Part shown: piece by piece, positions 16,601 to 26,517 of the stretch
Position numbering within the stretch: the first letter of the stretch is position 1
How the letters are laid out: each line of letters opens with the position of its first letter
Source: Bacteroidales bacterium
Lineage (GTDB): Bacteria > Bacteroidota > Bacteroidia > Bacteroidales > JAADJA01
Length of the DNA stretch: 64,000 bases
NCBI GenBank assembly: GCA_020052415.1
Contig: JAGVPB010000078.1
Coordinates: forward strand, 1-64,000
Direction of reading: 5' to 3'
Notes under the pieces: model-generated
What the model was told of the DNA's origin: nothing
What the model saw: only the letters and a program-made list of their open reading frames with translations
Database searches by the model: none
Program-made: the position numbers and the translations under genes

Positions 16601-19600
16601 CTTCAACGGTAAATAATGAACTATTTGCCGGTAATATTGATGAACTCAGGATTTGGAATGTTGTAAGGAGCAAGGAGGAAATCAGGGAAAACATGTATCT
16701 CAGTTTTTCAGGTCATAATCAGGGAATTGTTGGTTATTGGCAATTCAATGAAAACTCAGGCAATGAAGTTCGTGATCTTGTCAGCTATAATCACGGTTAT
16801 TTAAGTAATGTGCTGGGTTCAACCTGGGTTAGTTCGACAATTCCTTTTGGAGGCGGGAATTCGGAATCCCACACGGAATCATTGGGAATTGTGAACTTTG
16901 GAACGGCAAGCCTGTCAATGTATTTTACCGGGCAAAACGGCGCTGATATTACCGTAACGAGAATTGATACCATACCCAATACAGAACCTTCAGGGAATTT
17001 AATGATTTTTGATGCATCTTATTGGGTAATAAACCGCTTTGGTACAGGAAACTTTAATGCTGATCTGGTTTTTACCGTAGCTGAAAATCTCACATCCCAG
17101 GATGAAGCGAATCCCTTTTCCTTCGTTTTATACAATCGCCCAATGGCATCGGAAGGCAATTGGGAACTTCTGGCAGGGGCGACCTCTGTATTCGTATCCA
17201 CACACGAGATATCATTTCCCGGAATTACACAAACAGGACAATTCATCATAGCGAAAAATAATCAAAACGAGGATATAAACCTGTTTATATCTTCAAATTT
17301 TAAGAAAATCACCGGTTATTTTAATTCCATTGACGTAGGTTCTTATTCATCACCAGAATTTGCAAATATTAACGGGGAGAGTTTAATTGAATTGATCATC
17401 GGCAAATCTGACGGAACACTTACTTTTTGCAGACAAGGGTCGGGCGATCCTGAATATTTTTATATTTCCAGCAACAACTTCAATGGTATAGATATTGGTG
17501 ACAACTCAGTGCCTGTTATTACGGATATTGACAATAATAACCGATTAGATTTGATAATTGGAAGACAAGATGGACATATTTCCCGCTATCAGCAAAATTC
17601 AGTAAATTCGGAACAATTTTCCTTAGTCACCCATAACTTTAGCTCAATAGACGTCGGTGACAGATCATCTCCTGAGATGACCGATCTTGACGGAGATGGC
17701 CTTCTGGACCTTCTGGTCGGGGAATCCTGGGGATCTATTTTCCATTATGAGCAGAGTGCTCCCAATTCATCCACATTTACATTGGTTACAGCAGAATTTA
17801 ATTCCATATCCGACGGGACTTTATCCAATCCATGTATTAGCGATTTTAATAAGAACGGACTTCTTGACCTTGTTCTTGGAGGATCGAGCTGGGACATTCG
17901 TTACTACGAACAAGATAGTATTAATTCAACAATATTTGTCCAAAAAAGCGGATATTTTTCTGATGTTGTTGCATACAATGCTATGCCGGTATTTGCTGAT
18001 GTTGATAATGATAATGTATCCGAATTGTATTGTGGCAATTCAGATGGCAGGATTCATCAATACAAACAAATTCCCATTGATTCCCTCGATTTTGTGGCTG
18101 CTTCGGCAGGTGCCATTACATCTGCAAAAAGTTATTTTATAAGTGCTTTTGGACTTATTGCTGATTTGCACCTTCAATGTCCCGGGGGTTTTGAAATTTC
18201 CATTTCTCAAAATTCGGGATATTCGAATGAGCTATTTTTAGCTACGACAAATGGTTCAATTGAACAAACTGTATATTTGCGCTTTGCACCTGATTCGGTG
18301 AAGCTATACACCGGAAATATAACGCATAGTTCCGCAGGTTCCGAAACAGTGAATTTACCAATTGTTGGAAGGGTAGGACAAATTGAAAATTTTGCCGGTA
18401 ACACATTAGAATTCGACGGAGTTGATGATTATGTAAATATTGGGAACAATTCAGGCCTTAATGTTGGAAATACGTTGACCGTTGAAATGTGGGTAAAACC
18501 TTATAGTCTTTCAACCCGCCAGGCATTGTATTCAACAAGGCTGACCGACCCATCAGGCAGTTTTGCCATTGAGATCGGGCCGGGAAGCAGCGGATCCGGA
18601 AGAGTTGCCGTTTCAGGAAAAGGGACCTGGGTAGCTGAAACCGACGACAATGTCGTCACTGAGAATCAATGGAACCACATTGTTTATACCCGCTCGGGAA
18701 CCGGTGCAGGAACTCATAAAATTTATGTCAATGGAGTATTAATGCCTTTAGTGACCGATGGAAACTACAACTTCGCCAATAATAGCTATAGTAAGCTTCT
18801 GGGAACCACCGACACAACGTCGCAGTTTTTCCAGGGAAGAATGGATGAGGTAAGAATTTGGAAAGTTGTGAAACCCGAACTGGAGATCAGGGAAAATATG
18901 TATCTACCCATCAACGGAATTGAGGCAGATGGTTTGGTTGCTTACTGGCAGTTCAATGATGGGGCAGGAATGTCGCTTTCGGATGTTCTTTACCGGAATA
19001 CCGGAACCCTTCAAAATATGGATGAAAGTAACTGGAACCTTTCCTCCATACCTTTTGGTCCCGGGTACTCGGAAACACATCAGGAAACATCAGGAATTGT
19101 TGATTTTACATCCGCAGGCTTGTCTATGAATTTTATTTCTCAGAACGGTGCAAACATAACAGTAACCCGGATTGATACAATTCCTAATGTAAATCAGGGA
19201 ATTCTGGGGGAAAGTTATAATGAATGTTATTGGATCATTGACCGCTTTGGCTCAGGTTCATATTGTACCAGTCTGACATTTACCCTGGATGAAGAATTTA
19301 TAACTAATTGTGGAGATGACCCCGAAAACATCATCCTGTATAACCGAAGTTCGTCTTCGGATGGCAATTGGCTTCTTGTTGCTCTTGCCGGTGAAATAAA
19401 TTTAGCTGCAGAGGTAATTGTTTTTAATGGTATTTCGAAAACCGGACAATTCCTTGTTGCAAAAAAGGCCTCATCAAAAATCAACTTATTATATTCCAAT
19501 TCATTTAACAGGGTAACGAACAATTTTAATTCAATTGATATTGGAGACATCGCATCGCCTGTATTTACCGACCTTGATGGTGACGGCTCTTTGGACCTTA

Positions 19601-22600
19601 TTATTGGCGAAATGCAGAACTACCTGGATCATTATGAGCAGGAAACGCCTTATTCAGAAAACTTTACATTAATATCCTCTCATTTTGATACCCTCGATGT
19701 AGGTTCCAATTTATCTCCCGAATTTACAGATATTGACGGGGATGGTTTACTGGATCTTTTGATTGGAGAGACCGCCGGAAATATTAACCATTATGAACAG
19801 GAGAGCCCTTATAGTACTTCTTTCCAGCTCATTTCACCCACTTTTAATTCAATTGATAATGGAAACATTTCTATGCCTGCAATTACCGATATTGACGGAG
19901 ACGGCCTGCTGGACCTTATTGTTGGAGGAGATAATCCGGGTATGTATCAATACGAACAAACCGCTTTGAATGCACTTACTTTTTCACTCGTAACAAGTAA
20001 TTTCAGTTCCATCAGTGGGATTGAATGGCCGCAACCAACCTTTACTGATTTCGACCATGACGGTCTTCTCGATCTTATTGTTGGTGGTCATAACGGAGCA
20101 TTGAAACATTATGAACAAAGCAGTATCAATTCACAGGCATTTTCTCTGAAAACAGGTTACTTCGACGGAATTGATGCAGGATATTATTCATCACCTGAAT
20201 TTGCGGATATTAATTACGACGGTTTGCAGGAGTTATACATTGGAAACCAGGATGGTGTGATATATCAATATATCCAACCCGTAATGGACTCAATCATTTT
20301 CGGGTCTGTCGCACAGGGATTTGTAACGGAAGCAAAAAAATATATTGTTAAAGCCGATGATATAAGCGACACCTTATTCATAGAATGTCCTGAGGGTTTT
20401 GAAATTTCCCTGGCTGAACATACAGGCTTTACACAGGAACTAACTTTAATTCCGGTAAACGGCATGGTAAATGACAGTGTGTTTGTACGATTTGCACCGG
20501 TTGCAGACACCAAATACGAAGGTGAAATTACCCATACTGCCACCGGAACTGAGATCAAAAATTTACCGGTTAGTGGTAAAGGCGCCGTAATTGATAATTT
20601 TCCGGGCAAAATTCTCGAATTTGATGGGGTAGATGATTATGTTGAAATAGCAGACAACAATAATTTTGATATCACAAGCCAGATCACTATTGAAGCCTGG
20701 ATCAAAGTCGTTTCGTGGAAACCGAATGTCTGGGAAGGAAGCATCGTTTGTAAAGAAGGAAGCGGTTCCAGCGGATATATGCTCCGTTGCGGTGATAACG
20801 GCAAAGTGAATTTTAATATTGGAACCGGTTCCTCGAATGAAATCACAACAGATGTACAAAATTCTTTAACATTGGAGAACTGGTACCACATTGCAGCAAC
20901 CTACAACGGAAATACCCAAAGTATCTATATTAACGGAGAACTCGTTAAAGAAAAAGCAACTTCAGGCAATATTCTTACCAATTCCGGGAACTTACGGTTT
21001 GGTTCAAGTCCATCCTATACAACCAGGCTCTTTAATGGCAAAATGGAAGAAGTAAGGATATGGAATATCGCCCTTGATTCAATACAAATCCGCGAAAATA
21101 TGAACCTGCCCCTTACCGGATCAGAATCCGGGCTGGTTGGTTACTGGCAGTTCAATGATGGTTCCGGAAATTTACTGTCGGATATCAGGAACGGAAATGC
21201 AGGGATCCTGTCAAACATGGATGAAAATGACTGGATGACTTCAACCATTCCTTTCGGGTCAGGTTATTCGCATTCTGAAACGGAAACTTCCGGGATTGTT
21301 GATTTCAATGATGCCGGAGTGACCCTTGACTACAGTTTCCATAACAGCGCGGTAGTTACAGTTACCCGGATTGATACCATTGCCAATATTCTGCCTTCAG
21401 GAATCTCAGCCCTCGATTCTCAATACTGGGTAATAAACAGGTACGGAACAGGAGCTTTTAATGCCGGTATAGAATTTACTGTGAATGAAGACCTGTCTCA
21501 GGAGGATGAAAATATCCCGGGTAGCATTCTGTTATTTACCCGTGGCAGTACAGCCGATACAAACTGGGGTTTTTTAACACAGGCAACCCAGGTAAATGCA
21601 GCAACAAACCAGGTTGAATTTGAGAACATTTCCGGCTTCAGTCAATTTATTGTCTGTAAACAGGATTATGACGGATACCCCGGTACCTGCCTTGAATTCG
21701 ATGGTTCGGGTGATAATATCCAGGGTACCGGGATGGATACTACCATGACACAGGTGACCCTTGAAGCATGGGTCAACCATTCAGACCTCGGAAATAGCAT
21801 CCAGAGATACATCACCATACAACCTGAAGCTGCTGTATTGCGCTATGATGGCGTATCAAGTGGAGGAACCCCCAAGCTGCATTTTTATATCAAAAAATCG
21901 TCAGGAACTTTAAGCGGAGTATCGGCCGTTAATGTTTTACCTGTCGGGGAATGGACCCACGTTGCGGGAACTTACGACGGCGCTGATCTGAAACTTTATA
22001 TGAATGGTGAATTGGTGGCATCTTCATCTCCGGCGGGAGGATTGTATCCGCCAAACGGTTCATTTAGTTTCAGCGGTAGCGGTGAAACAATGAATGGCAA
22101 GCTCGATGAGTTACGAGTATGGAATTTAGCCCGTACACAGGAGCAGATCAGGGAAAGCATGCATATCGGACCGGGTGGTTCAAATAATGGGCTTGTTGAT
22201 TACTGGCAGTTCAATGAAGGAACCGGAAGCCAGGTAACGGATGTTATTTCAGGGAATTTCGCAACTATGATAAATATGACGAACCAGGATTGGGTAAATT
22301 CAACAATACCTTATGGTTTTGGTGCCTCGGATTCAAAAACGGAGCAGCCCGGAATTATTGATTTCGAAAGTACCGGGCTTTCAATGGATTTCACTGCTCA
22401 GAGCGGGGCAGAAATAACTGTTTCACTGGTAGATATTGCTCCAAATGAACTTCCTGCCGGATCGGATTCTATTTTCGATAACCAATACTGGGTTGCACAC
22501 AGGTATGGAAGTGGCTCGTTCAGTGCAGGCCTTACATTTATTTTGCCGGAAAATCTGCCGGATTTTTATGAAAACAATCCTTCATTCGTTCATCTCTATA

Positions 22601-25600
22601 CCCGTGGCAGTACAGCAGATTCAAACTGGGCAATGCTGGCTTCGGCCAATTATGTAAATGTTGATGAAAACCGGGCTACTTTTGAAAACATCCAGTCATT
22701 CAGCCAGTTTATCGTGGGTTGTTCTCCTGTGTCACTCATTGAAATAAGCTCATCAGACCTGGATTTTGGCCATATTGCAAGCGAAGATTCGATTTCAGAG
22801 AATATATTAATTAGTAATACAGGTATTGGCTCATTACATATTTCGGACATTATCAATAACCTTCCTGATTTCACTGTCAATCCGGTAACCGCTGAAATTT
22901 TGCCGGGAGAGGAAATGGAAATCCAGGTTAAATTCAAACCCTTGTCGAACCAGGTATTCCGGGATACATTGACCATTTTCTCCGATGCCGCCAATAATCC
23001 TGAGATAAAGGTCAGTTTGACAGGAGCCGCTGATTATCCGGAAATAACTGCTATAGATTTTCCCATATCCATGAAACTGGAAAGCGCTAATTTCTCCGGA
23101 ATAGATGTTGGATACCATTCTATTCCTGCATTCAACGACCTGGATGGGGACGGATTACTTGATCTTTTGATTGGTGAATTTGACGGCAACCTGAACTATT
23201 ACGAACAGGACGCTGCAAATTCGCTAAACTTTTCGTTGGTTACCAGCAACTTTAACAATATTAATGTTTATAATCATGCATCTCCCACATTTACAGACCT
23301 GGATGGAGACGGATTACTGAATTTATTAATTGGAAGACATGATGGCGGTATTCAACATTATGAACAGGTTGCTCAAAATTCGCTTACGTTTTCTCTGGTA
23401 GAATTCACTTTCAATGAAATTGATGTAGGTGATAAAGCTATTCCTGCATTCACTGACATTGATGGAGATGGCTTACTGGATTTATTAATTGGTGAATTTG
23501 AGGGTAATCTGAACCATTACGAACAGGATACAGAATATTCCCTTGCATTTTCCTTGGTAACAACTGATTTTAATAATATTGATGTCGGGAGTTACTCAGC
23601 CCCGGCTTTTACCGATCTGGATGAAAATGGTTTACTGGATTTATTTATAGGCAGTTCGATTGGCTGGCAATTCTACCAATACAAACAAGATGAAGCGAAT
23701 TCCCTCGAATTTTCGTTGATAAATACGGACTTTGGCGGCATTACCGAATGTTATAACTCAGCACCGGTATTTACAGATCTTGATGGTAATGATGTGCAGG
23801 AATTAATCATCGGTAAAGACAATGGCAACCTGAATTATTACAATCAAAAAGAAACCGATTCCCTTATATTTATTACTTTGCCGGGAAATGAAATTATCAA
23901 AAGATATTATATAAGAGGGGATTACATTACCTCTGACATGTCGCTGGATTGTAATGGCAGTGCTTTCAACATTTCAGACAGTGAAACCGGCGTATTCTCA
24001 AATCATTTAGACCTTATATCTGAACAGGGGATTATCTATGAAATCATTTATGTTAAATTTCACCCTACAACCATTGGCGTTTATCAGGATAGTATCATTC
24101 ATTCTGCCGGTTTAATGGCGACGAAAGCAATTTATCTCTCCGGTGAATGTGCTGAGACGGATGGTTTCCCCGGTAATGCCCTTTCTTTTAATAATTCTGA
24201 TAGCTATGTAGATGTGGGTAATGATACCAGTCTCGATGTAGGTAATACATTGACTTTAGAAGCCTGGGTATTTCCTGAAAATCTTAGTGGTCGATTTAGT
24301 ATTTTTTCAACCTTGTTTGCCAGTAAAACCGGATCATTCCAATTCGAAATCGGTGAAGGAAACGGAGGAAGTAATTGTGTTGCCGTAGCGGGTAAAGATA
24401 CATGGATAGCCCAGACGGAAGACAACTCAATTATTTCCGATGCATGGAACCATATTGCTTATACCCGCGAGGGTTCCGGACCAGGGACCCATCATATTTA
24501 TGTGAATGGAGCAGAACAAATCCTGGTAACCAATGAAGATTATACCTTTATAAATAACAATTCGCACAAGGCAGTCGGATGTGGCGAAAACGGGAATTAC
24601 AACTTTAATGGCTATCTGGATGAAGTACGGCTATGGAATGTAGCGCTTGATTCTGTACAGATCAGAGAAAACATGCACATTGTCAGTACCGGATATGAGC
24701 CCGGTTTGGTCAGCTACTGGCAGTTTAACAAAGATGCGGGAAAAATATTACCTGATTATGTTGGCGGAAACGATGGAACCTTAATCAATATGACCAATGG
24801 GCAATGGACCAATTCATCCATTCCATTCGGAAAAGGTTTTGCTGATAGTCAGACCGAACAATCCGGCAATGTTGACTTTTTGAATGAAGGCTTGTCAATG
24901 GTATTCAATTCCTATGGTAATGCTGAGATCACAGTTTCAAGAATTGATACCCTTCCAAATACCTTGCCTTGGCCTGGTTCTGCGTTACACGACCAATACT
25001 GGGTGGTAAACCGCTATGGTAATGGCGCTTTTGATGTTAATATGACATTTTATGTTGCAGAAAATCTGCTACCGGAGGATGAAGCCAATCCGTCAAACAT
25101 TCAATTATTCACCCGTGGCAGTGTGGAAGATACAGACTGGGTTTTCCTTACATCGGCAAGCGCAGTTAGTGCATACGATAACACAGCTACCTTTGATGGG
25201 ATAAGTAGTTTCGGCCAGTTTATCCTTGTAAGGGCTGAAATCGAAATTGAAATTACCCTTAACCTTAAAGTATTTCTCGAAGGGCCGTTCAATGGTTCGG
25301 GGATGAACACCTCTCTAAACCCTGACCTTCCGACATCACAGCCATACTATACCGATCCGTGGAATTATGAAGGAACGGAAGGGGTTGACCTGATGCCCGG
25401 GGAAGCAGTGGATTGGGTGCTTGTTGAACTCCGGGATGCCGAAGATGCTGAATTCGCCACACAATCCACCATTATAGCGAGGCAGGCCGGTTTATTACTT
25501 AATGACGGGACAATTGTAACGACTGACGGCTCTTCACCGCTGACCTTTCAGGTAAATTTTGAGAACCGGTTATTTGTTGTAATACATCACAGAAACTCCC

Positions 25601-25914
25601 TCAGTATCCTATCCTCAGAGTCGATCTATGAAGAGAATGATGTCACTTATTACTACGATTTTACCGAAGATGATGAAGCTGCCTATTCTGATGGACAGGT
25701 TTACCTTGTTAACGGGTATTATGGTATGTATTCCGGCGATATTAATGCCGATGAAGTCATCAATGAAGACGATATCAACCTCTGGAAATCCTTAGCCGGG
25801 TATCCGGTTTATTATGAGATGGAAGATGCCAACCTGGATTCACAGATTGATAATAAAGACAAGAACGACTGCATCATGATCAACCTGAATACTGAAAGCC
25901 AGGTTCCGGAATAA
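13645..25914 (+). CDS. Giant 4089-aa mosaic surface protein: LamG x7, FG-GAP blocks x3, LEGPFNG/dockerin-like module
   Basis: ATG 13645 (MKRIITFLGICLFVTATLEL signal peptide). Seven LamG/concanavalin-like domains (pattern PGTALDFDGSNDYV ... EVWV ... WNHIVYTRD ... YWQFNEGTG) start near residues 26, 491, 853, 1583, 2316, 2676 and 3506. Each is followed by a ~140-residue domain with the pattern ITVTRIDTIPN ... YWVVNRFGTGSFNADLTF ... FSQFIVG. Three blocks of FG-GAP/VCBS-like repeats (FTDLDGDGLLDLLIGE) lie near 1213-1472, 1946-2209 and 3139-3402. Hydin/choice-of-anchor D-like domains lie near 388-487 and 3031-3129, and three other beta-sandwich domains follow the FG-GAP blocks. Residues 3871-4089 are the shared module (LNLKVFLEGPFNG ... 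GDINADEVINEDDINLW ... NTESQVPE). Most likely a surface adhesin or glycan-binding protein. Expression is probably driven from the promoter upstream of the acylphosphatase-like gene. Confidence 0.9.
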   Translation: MKRIITFLGICLFVTATLELQGQIGGYPGTALDFDGSNDYVNVGNDASLNVGNTLTIEVWVYPSALSGRFSVFSTNSNSSPGSFEMEIGNGNGGTRRVAVVGPGTWVAQTEDNAIILNSWNHIVYTRDGIGAGTHHIYVNGAEQILISDLDFTFIDNSSDKLIGSRTTGTQFFQGRMDEVRLWNIALDSIQIRENMHLPVDFNAPGLVSYWQFNEGTGTMTYDLISQNNGVLTNMAENDWVASAIPFGKGYADTQTEAAGTADFTNTGLSAFYHSQSGASVTVSRIDTTANIQPEADSVFSSQYWVVNRFGTGSFNADLTFETAEDLTAEDENTPSKIRLYKRETLSTDDWVYYKSASSVSAANNTATFAGTTDFSQFIVGRDEDFADITVSVNSLDFGTIRPGHQSERSFLLGNYGNAVLHVTGILSDDPQFMPDISSVDIDPNDSIEVNVTFAPVSVGVFTCTLSISSNDQENPEIDIILTGEGKEADGFPGYTLDFDGSNDYVSIGNYTSLNVGNTLTIEVWLKPDDLSTRQSIFSTRKDDDAGSFQLEVGPGDGGTKRVAVTGTGTWVAQTGNDALTQGKWNHIVYTRTADGAGTHKIYINGKLQSLVSDDPYSFIDNSSEKLIGSTTGLSSFFNGQIDELRLWNIVLDSIQIRENMHLPVDFNAPGLVSYWQFNNGSGNSASDYISLNHGVLTNMSEADWVASTIPFGKGYANTQTEINGTVAFANTGFSALYSLQNGASVTVTRIDTIANVSPDADTVFSSQYWVVNRYGTGSFNADLTFSLTEDISQLDLNYPYKLLLYNRSSASASSWTLVKPYDSVNVATRQVTFSNISVNGQFLIACGSFEPDNYPGTCLGFQHNNSVIIANDNALNIANNITIETWIKPGVTTINSNILTKGDISLLYWDNAFEGVTGKGIQINLPGTGSGWWEFNYNMDYDQWYHVAWTFSGSGELKAYINGDQVRTGILSPDITLNTYDLIISSTVNNELFAGNIDELRIWNVVRSKEEIRENMYLSFSGHNQGIVGYWQFNENSGNEVRDLVSYNHGYLSNVLGSTWVSSTIPFGGGNSESHTESLGIVNFGTASLSMYFTGQNGADITVTRIDTIPNTEPSGNLMIFDASYWVINRFGTGNFNADLVFTVAENLTSQDEANPFSFVLYNRPMASEGNWELLAGATSVFVSTHEISFPGITQTGQFIIAKNNQNEDINLFISSNFKKITGYFNSIDVGSYSSPEFANINGESLIELIIGKSDGTLTFCRQGSGDPEYFYISSNNFNGIDIGDNSVPVITDIDNNNRLDLIIGRQDGHISRYQQNSVNSEQFSLVTHNFSSIDVGDRSSPEMTDLDGDGLLDLLVGESWGSIFHYEQSAPNSSTFTLVTAEFNSISDGTLSNPCISDFNKNGLLDLVLGGSSWDIRYYEQDSINSTIFVQKSGYFSDVVAYNAMPVFADVDNDNVSELYCGNSDGRIHQYKQIPIDSLDFVAASAGAITSAKSYFISAFGLIADLHLQCPGGFEISISQNSGYSNELFLATTNGSIEQTVYLRFAPDSVKLYTGNITHSSAGSETVNLPIVGRVGQIENFAGNTLEFDGVDDYVNIGNNSGLNVGNTLTVEMWVKPYSLSTRQALYSTRLTDPSGSFAIEIGPGSSGSGRVAVSGKGTWVAETDDNVVTENQWNHIVYTRSGTGAGTHKIYVNGVLMPLVTDGNYNFANNSYSKLLGTTDTTSQFFQGRMDEVRIWKVVKPELEIRENMYLPINGIEADGLVAYWQFNDGAGMSLSDVLYRNTGTLQNMDESNWNLSSIPFGPGYSETHQETSGIVDFTSAGLSMNFISQNGANITVTRIDTIPNVNQGILGESYNECYWIIDRFGSGSYCTSLTFTLDEEFITNCGDDPENIILYNRSSSSDGNWLLVALAGEINLAAEVIVFNGISKTGQFLVAKKASSKINLLYSNSFNRVTNNFNSIDIGDIASPVFTDLDGDGSLDLIIGEMQNYLDHYEQETPYSENFTLISSHFDTLDVGSNLSPEFTDIDGDGLLDLLIGETAGNINHYEQESPYSTSFQLISPTFNSIDNGNISMPAITDIDGDGLLDLIVGGDNPGMYQYEQTALNALTFSLVTSNFSSISGIEWPQPTFTDFDHDGLLDLIVGGHNGALKHYEQSSINSQAFSLKTGYFDGIDAGYYSSPEFADINYDGLQELYIGNQDGVIYQYIQPVMDSIIFGSVAQGFVTEAKKYIVKADDISDTLFIECPEGFEISLAEHTGFTQELTLIPVNGMVNDSVFVRFAPVADTKYEGEITHTATGTEIKNLPVSGKGAVIDNFPGKILEFDGVDDYVEIADNNNFDITSQITIEAWIKVVSWKPNVWEGSIVCKEGSGSSGYMLRCGDNGKVNFNIGTGSSNEITTDVQNSLTLENWYHIAATYNGNTQSIYINGELVKEKATSGNILTNSGNLRFGSSPSYTTRLFNGKMEEVRIWNIALDSIQIRENMNLPLTGSESGLVGYWQFNDGSGNLLSDIRNGNAGILSNMDENDWMTSTIPFGSGYSHSETETSGIVDFNDAGVTLDYSFHNSAVVTVTRIDTIANILPSGISALDSQYWVINRYGTGAFNAGIEFTVNEDLSQEDENIPGSILLFTRGSTADTNWGFLTQATQVNAATNQVEFENISGFSQFIVCKQDYDGYPGTCLEFDGSGDNIQGTGMDTTMTQVTLEAWVNHSDLGNSIQRYITIQPEAAVLRYDGVSSGGTPKLHFYIKKSSGTLSGVSAVNVLPVGEWTHVAGTYDGADLKLYMNGELVASSSPAGGLYPPNGSFSFSGSGETMNGKLDELRVWNLARTQEQIRESMHIGPGGSNNGLVDYWQFNEGTGSQVTDVISGNFATMINMTNQDWVNSTIPYGFGASDSKTEQPGIIDFESTGLSMDFTAQSGAEITVSLVDIAPNELPAGSDSIFDNQYWVAHRYGSGSFSAGLTFILPENLPDFYENNPSFVHLYTRGSTADSNWAMLASANYVNVDENRATFENIQSFSQFIVGCSPVSLIEISSSDLDFGHIASEDSISENILISNTGIGSLHISDIINNLPDFTVNPVTAEILPGEEMEIQVKFKPLSNQVFRDTLTIFSDAANNPEIKVSLTGAADYPEITAIDFPISMKLESANFSGIDVGYHSIPAFNDLDGDGLLDLLIGEFDGNLNYYEQDAANSLNFSLVTSNFNNINVYNHASPTFTDLDGDGLLNLLIGRHDGGIQHYEQVAQNSLTFSLVEFTFNEIDVGDKAIPAFTDIDGDGLLDLLIGEFEGNLNHYEQDTEYSLAFSLVTTDFNNIDVGSYSAPAFTDLDENGLLDLFIGSSIGWQFYQYKQDEANSLEFSLINTDFGGITECYNSAPVFTDLDGNDVQELIIGKDNGNLNYYNQKETDSLIFITLPGNEIIKRYYIRGDYITSDMSLDCNGSAFNISDSETGVFSNHLDLISEQGIIYEIIYVKFHPTTIGVYQDSIIHSAGLMATKAIYLSGECAETDGFPGNALSFNNSDSYVDVGNDTSLDVGNTLTLEAWVFPENLSGRFSIFSTLFASKTGSFQFEIGEGNGGSNCVAVAGKDTWIAQTEDNSIISDAWNHIAYTREGSGPGTHHIYVNGAEQILVTNEDYTFINNNSHKAVGCGENGNYNFNGYLDEVRLWNVALDSVQIRENMHIVSTGYEPGLVSYWQFNKDAGKILPDYVGGNDGTLINMTNGQWTNSSIPFGKGFADSQTEQSGNVDFLNEGLSMVFNSYGNAEITVSRIDTLPNTLPWPGSALHDQYWVVNRYGNGAFDVNMTFYVAENLLPEDEANPSNIQLFTRGSVEDTDWVFLTSASAVSAYDNTATFDGISSFGQFILVRAEIEIEITLNLKVFLEGPFNGSGMNTSLNPDLPTSQPYYTDPWNYEGTEGVDLMPGEAVDWVLVELRDAEDAEFATQSTIIARQAGLLLNDGTIVTTDGSSPLTFQVNFENRLFVVIHHRNSLSILSSESIYEENDVTYYYDFTEDDEAAYSDGQVYLVNGYYGMYSGDINADEVINEDDINLWKSLAGYPVYYEMEDANLDSQIDNKDKNDCIMINLNTESQVPE
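13705..25250 (+). repeat. Long coding repeats of LamG plus adjacent domain units
   Basis: Seven units of roughly 1.1 kb (LamG plus the ~140-residue companion) recur within the giant gene, separated by FG-GAP and Hydin-like inserts. Units 1, 2 and 7 are closest in protein; segments such as LDSIQIRENMHLPVDFNAPG are nearly identical in units 1 and 2, a sign of fairly recent duplication. Confidence 0.8.
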
Positions 25915-25953
25915 AACAGGCAAAACATCTTCGCAAATAAATTCCATTTCTTT

Positions 25954-25985
25954 TTTCCCCATCAGGATTAATTCTGACGGGGAAA
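25954..25985 (+). terminator. Hairpin after the giant gene
   Basis: An inverted repeat with arms ttccccatcag and ctgacggggaa (one mismatch) and an 8-nt loop lies 40 bp after the stop. The T-run is upstream rather than downstream, so it could also serve the other strand. Confidence 0.55.
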
Positions 25986-26005
25986 TTTATACCAATTCAA
26001 TATTT

Positions 26006-26128
26006 TTTTACGATTTGGAACATGTTATACGATTCTTAACATGCAGACCAAAAGCATCAACAATCCGCTATATTTCAGTGTTATGCCTTGTTTATTACAA
26101 TTCTGAACCGGCTTTTACCATTCCGAAC
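26006..26128 (+). promoter_or_regulatory. Decayed duplicate of the four-site operator cluster
   Basis: Sites at 26006-26021, 26025-26040, 26092-26107 and 26113-26128 match the operator at 13183-13306 with a few changes. The sequence between the sites is also conserved (caatccgctatatttcagtg versus caacgcgctgtatttcagtg). A -33 TTTG remains at 26137-26140 but the -7 element has been deleted. Confidence 0.65.
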
Positions 26129-26145
26129 CACAACTATTTGCAGCA

Positions 26146-26328
26146 GGGAATATTGAGATTATAGACAAATTTATTGAATACTGCAGGATTGGGCCATTGG
26201 GTGCCAATGTTTCAACCATAATTGTTATTCAAACCGGTGACTGGAATTTGGATTCTGAAGCCAACAATGAAGATAAAAATGATTACTGGCTGCCGAATAC
26301 ATGAGCGGCAAGCCAGGTGCCGGAGTAA
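26146..26328 (+). pseudogene. Remnant: acylphosphatase-like end fused in frame to LEGPFNG module end
   Basis: The frame reads IIDKFIEYCRIGPLGANV (the end of the acylphosphatase-like protein) and continues directly as TGDWNLDSEANNEDKNDYW, the second dockerin-like loop of the module. After LPNT a TGA at 26302 interrupts it before AASQVPE and the final TAA at 26326. The start codon, the N-terminal half of the acylphosphatase-like gene and almost all of the surface protein are missing. It shows that the whole operator/acylphosphatase/surface-protein unit was once present twice, and that the second copy collapsed by an internal deletion. Confidence 0.75.
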
Positions 26329-26517
26329 ATGATAATTCAGGAACAGATATAAATTCTCATCTTCGCAATTAATATCCGAATAAGGCCGGCTAATGGCAGG
26401 ATTTATTTTATTTCGGGAAGTAGTAAATCATAATAATATGGTGAAAACAATTTTCAATTAGTTTTGTTACTAATTGACTTTTAGCTAATTTTATGATCAA
26501 TTCAATCCTTTTATGTT
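26329..26517 (+). other. AT-rich leader region before the laminin-B/PKD gene
   Basis: No gene, repeat or clear hairpin is seen. A loose -7-like TAATTTTA lies about 30 bp before the ATG at 26518 but lacks the consensus G. Confidence 0.3.

Noticed and set aside
22436-22657. Short frames within the giant gene in other frames
   Set aside because: Shadows of the continuous 4089-codon reading frame, which has repeated domains throughout.
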